Source of the DNA: Ignavibacteriota bacterium
GTDB lineage: Bacteria; Bacteroidota; Ignavibacteria; Tepidaquicellales; OLB5
Assembly: GCA_003820375.1 (NCBI GenBank)
Contig: RPQH01000027.1
Span: 1 to 48,077 of the forward strand
DNA length: 48,077 nucleotides
Direction of reading: 5' to 3'
Shown here: piece by piece, positions 46,807-48,077 of the stretch
Layout of the letters: every line of letters begins with the position of its first letter
How positions within the stretch are numbered: position 1 is the stretch's first letter
The notes under the pieces: generated by a model
Databases searched by the model: none
What the model saw: the letters and a program-made list of their open reading frames with translations, nothing else
What the model was told of the DNA's origin: nothing
Translations under genes and position numbers: made by a program

Positions 46807-46830
46807 TAAACCCCGTTTTTGCGGGGTTTA
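46807..46830 (+). terminator. Hairpin after the four-helix membrane protein
   Basis: TAAACCCCG pairs with CGGGGTTTA across a T-rich loop, directly after the stop codon. The T run is short, so termination may be partial. Confidence 0.75.
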
Positions 46831-46855
46831 TATGGGATATGTCATAAAACAAGGA

Positions 46856-47182
46856 TTAGATGATTATTTCATCGTCGTCGTCATCATCATCGTCAAAATC
46901 ATCGTCGTCATCATCATCGTCATCCATTGTCATATCATCAGTATCATCGTCGTCGTCTTCTATTTCTTCTTCTTCTTCTTCTTTATCCAGCATTTCATCA
47001 CGCTCTTCACTATTCTGCTTATTCAAATCTAAGTTTGCCTCATCCGTTACTTCCTTGTTGCCTCTTTCATCTGTATCATCGGTCCTGTTATTAAAATTGG
47101 TTCTTCCTTCATAATCCCTGTCTTGTCCCATGTTAATGTCATTTCCAATGGGATTCTCTGTTTCTCTTCTTCTTGTAGGCAT
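46856..47182 (-). CDS. Small protein with a poly-aspartate tail
   Basis: The 108-residue protein starts M-P-T-R-R-R-E-T-E and is hydrophilic throughout. A middle part rich in Asn, Arg and Asp is followed by E-E-E-E-E-E and then runs of up to nine Asp, ending in D-D-E-I-I-I. The strong SD AGGAG, eight to twelve bases before the ATG, and an upstream partner gene support real translation. The mixed GAT/GAC codons argue against a recent single-codon expansion. It is probably disordered and could bind metal ions or basic proteins; this is inference. Confidence 0.7.
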   Translation of the reverse strand: MPTRRRETENPIGNDINMGQDRDYEGRTNFNNRTDDTDERGNKEVTDEANLDLNKQNSEERDEMLDKEEEEEEIEDDDDDTDDMTMDDDDDDDDDFDDDDDDDDEIII

Positions 47183-47207
47183 TTATTTATCTCCTTATGT
47201 TTGAAGT

Positions 47208-47381
47208 TTATTTAATGTTAATATTGTTTTCATTCGAATTCAGTTCTTCTTTAACAGGCGTTTCTTCATAATCTTCATTAGCTATATCTTCTTTGAGATA
47301 AGCATAAGGAGCGTCTTTATCAGAATTTTTTTTGCCTGCAAAAGTTAACTTTTTTAATATTTCTATGAATTTCCGAAACAT
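47208..47381 (-). CDS. 57-residue hypothetical protein
   Basis: The frame from ATG 47381 to TAA 47208 reads MFRKFIEILKKLTFAGKKNS and then an acidic, Asn-rich tail ending N-I-N-I-K. A basic amphipathic start and acidic end are seen, with no membrane helix. It precedes the poly-Asp protein gene by 25 bp on the same strand, so the two are probably one unit. The family is unknown. Confidence 0.6.
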   Translation of the reverse strand: MFRKFIEILKKLTFAGKKNSDKDAPYAYLKEDIANEDYEETPVKEELNSNENNINIK

Positions 47382-47648
47382 ACTATCTTAATTTCAACTT
47401 TCATGCCTATTATTTAATTAAATATTGACGTGTAAATTATTGATTTAAATAAAATTTTCTATATCCACAATTGTTGTTTATATGCCATCCTTGTCTTTCG
47501 TGACGGATATGTCAGATATTCGGGAAATTACTGAAAGGAAATATATGAGACAAATTTGATGCATAATTGCGAATTACCGAAAATCTGTAAATGGAAATAG
47601 CTAAATTATTAAAATAATTAAGAAAAGTTTTTTGGCAAAGAATTTGTT
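47382..47648. other. Intergenic region
   Basis: No gene is supported. A 74-codon leftward frame (47618-47842) covers a terminator and the peptide gene and is not accepted. Confidence 0.4.
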
Positions 47649-47681
47649 GTGATTGAACTTAAGTCAACGAAAGGAGCGAAT

Positions 47682-47768
47682 ACGAAAAAAATAAAAGAGT
47701 TTAAAGAAGTTTTAGTATATGCATTATTTATACTAATTGTTTTTATCGGAGCTATTTTGTGGGGATGA
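47682..47768 (+). CDS. 28-residue membrane peptide, non-ATG start
   Basis: The frame ending at TGA 47766-47768 reads K-K-I-K-E-F-K-E-V-L then a hydrophobic helix (V-Y-A-L-F-I-L-I-V-F-I-G-A-I-L-W-G). AAGGAG (47671-47676) lies five bases before an ACG at 47682, where an ATG would be expected (M-K-K-I). A GTG at 47649 in the same frame would give 39 residues but has no SD. A strong terminator lies 22 bp after the stop. A charged start and single helix suit a small inner-membrane peptide, such as a partner subunit or a type I toxin. The start codon is uncertain. Confidence 0.5.
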   Translation, partial: TKKIKEFKEVLVYALFILIVFIGAILWG

Positions 47769-47790
47769 TTTAAGTAATAAATGAGAGGAT

Positions 47791-47821
47791 AACCCCCTGT
47801 TTGATAAGCAGGGGGTTTTTT
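47791..47821 (+). terminator. Rho-independent terminator after the membrane peptide
   Basis: AACCCCCTG (47791-47799) pairs with CAGGGGGTT (47809-47817), followed by further T. With no larger gene upstream on this strand, it supports a short transcript that includes the peptide frame. Confidence 0.92.
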
Positions 47822-47954
47822 GTATTTGGACGAGTCATTCAATATTGTAAAATGCAGTCTTTATGTTTTAAGAATTAAAATAATAAATATCATTATGCTC
47901 TTTTATATGGATTGAAAATTAAGTGTAGATTGATTAAATTGCGTTTCAATTAAA

Positions 47955-48077
47955 ATTCCTGAGTAGCTCAGTTGGTTAGAGTCCGGCCACTGCCGGATTA
48001 ATCAGAGAGTCTGCTTGGATACAAAAGTTCAAATTATATTCCTGAGTAGCTCAGTTGGTTAGAGTCCGGCCACTGCC
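47955..48077 (+). repeat. 83-bp tandem repeat resembling the 5' half of a tRNA
   Basis: The 40 bases at 47955-47994 recur without change at 48038-48077, where the window ends. Each starts TTCCTGAGTAGCTCAGTTGG and goes on into GTTAGAG, a tRNA acceptor and D-arm sequence. After that a TCCGGC/GCCGGA hairpin stands where the anticodon arm should be. A weak TTAATCAGAG and GTTCAAAT follow, without a T stem or a matching 3' acceptor strand. It is therefore not a working tRNA. It may be a tandem array of tRNA-derived sequences that continues beyond the window. Confidence 0.75.

Noticed and set aside
46860..47114. Poly-serine protein on the plus strand
   Set aside because: It is the antisense of the Asp codon run. 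The minus-strand frame has a good SD and a partner gene.
47618..47842. 74-codon minus-strand frame
   Set aside because: It is antisense to the small membrane peptide and reads through a strong terminator.
47955..48037. Functional tRNA gene
   Set aside because: Only the acceptor 5' strand and D arm fit. There is no 7-base anticodon loop, T stem or matching 3' strand.

Overview
The window looks like chromosomal DNA from a Gram-negative, AT-rich bacterium of the Bacteroidota/Chlorobiota group, most likely an Ignavibacteria-like lineage. The pointers are a type IX secretion (T9SS) type A sorting domain with the NYPNPFNPST motif, split hldA/hldC genes for LPS heptose, a TamB-like protein, a UvrA that reads YSP where many UvrAs have a Cys, a 2-oxoacid:ferredoxin oxidoreductase, lipoproteins with clear lipoboxes, and frequent lack of Shine-Dalgarno (SD) sequences. 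The lineage is inferred from gene content only.

Layout. 1-2593: end of an unknown gene, a secreted YCF48-like repeat protein and a small lipoprotein. 2892-11270 (+): hldA, hldC, tamB and rnr, an envelope block followed by RNase R, whose best start is a CTG at 9147. 11282-19637 (-): a signalling block with a lone receiver, a sigma-54 activator, a receiver-PAS-kinase overlapping it by one base, and a 1525-residue kinase with about ten PAS domains. 19757-25086 (-): priA, trxB and a TPR protein. 25506-27840 (+): acpP-fabF-rnc. 28077-33190 (+): gcvP flanked by two toxin-antitoxin modules, a HEPN/MNT pair with a frameshifted HEPN gene and an intact AbiEi/AbiEii pair behind a perfect 52-bp palindrome. 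33426-35869 (+): DUF6249-like protein, DUF4097-like protein, ECF sigma factor and a two-helix membrane protein. 35993-40422 (-): rpsF-ssb-rplI-korA-korB in one direction, without rpsR. 40795-43689 (+): uvrA. 43853-46172 (-): an unknown lipoprotein and a TolB-like lipoprotein gene with an in-frame TAG in its signal peptide. 46470-47768: small genes (four-helix membrane protein, poly-Asp protein, 57-residue protein, about 28-residue membrane peptide). 47955-48077: an 83-bp tandem repeat resembling the 5' half of a tRNA.

The most unusual signal runs through the non-coding DNA. Short tandem arrays with a 7-, 9- or 14-bp period sit one or two bases from stop codons (sigma-54 activator, trxB, uvrA and the lipoprotein convergent with uvrA), with another array downstream of abiEii. 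Palindromes are also common: 52 bp at abiEi, 20 bp beside the 14-bp array, a 15-bp-arm hairpin behind uvrA, a 36-bp near-palindrome at 35880, and a 16-bp palindrome inserted in frame inside the T9SS sorting domain. Three genes appear damaged or oddly started: the HEPN gene (frameshift), the TolB-like lipoprotein (TAG) and rnr (CTG start). I saw no CRISPR array, transposase, prophage or rRNA. No clearly new multi-gene system was identified.
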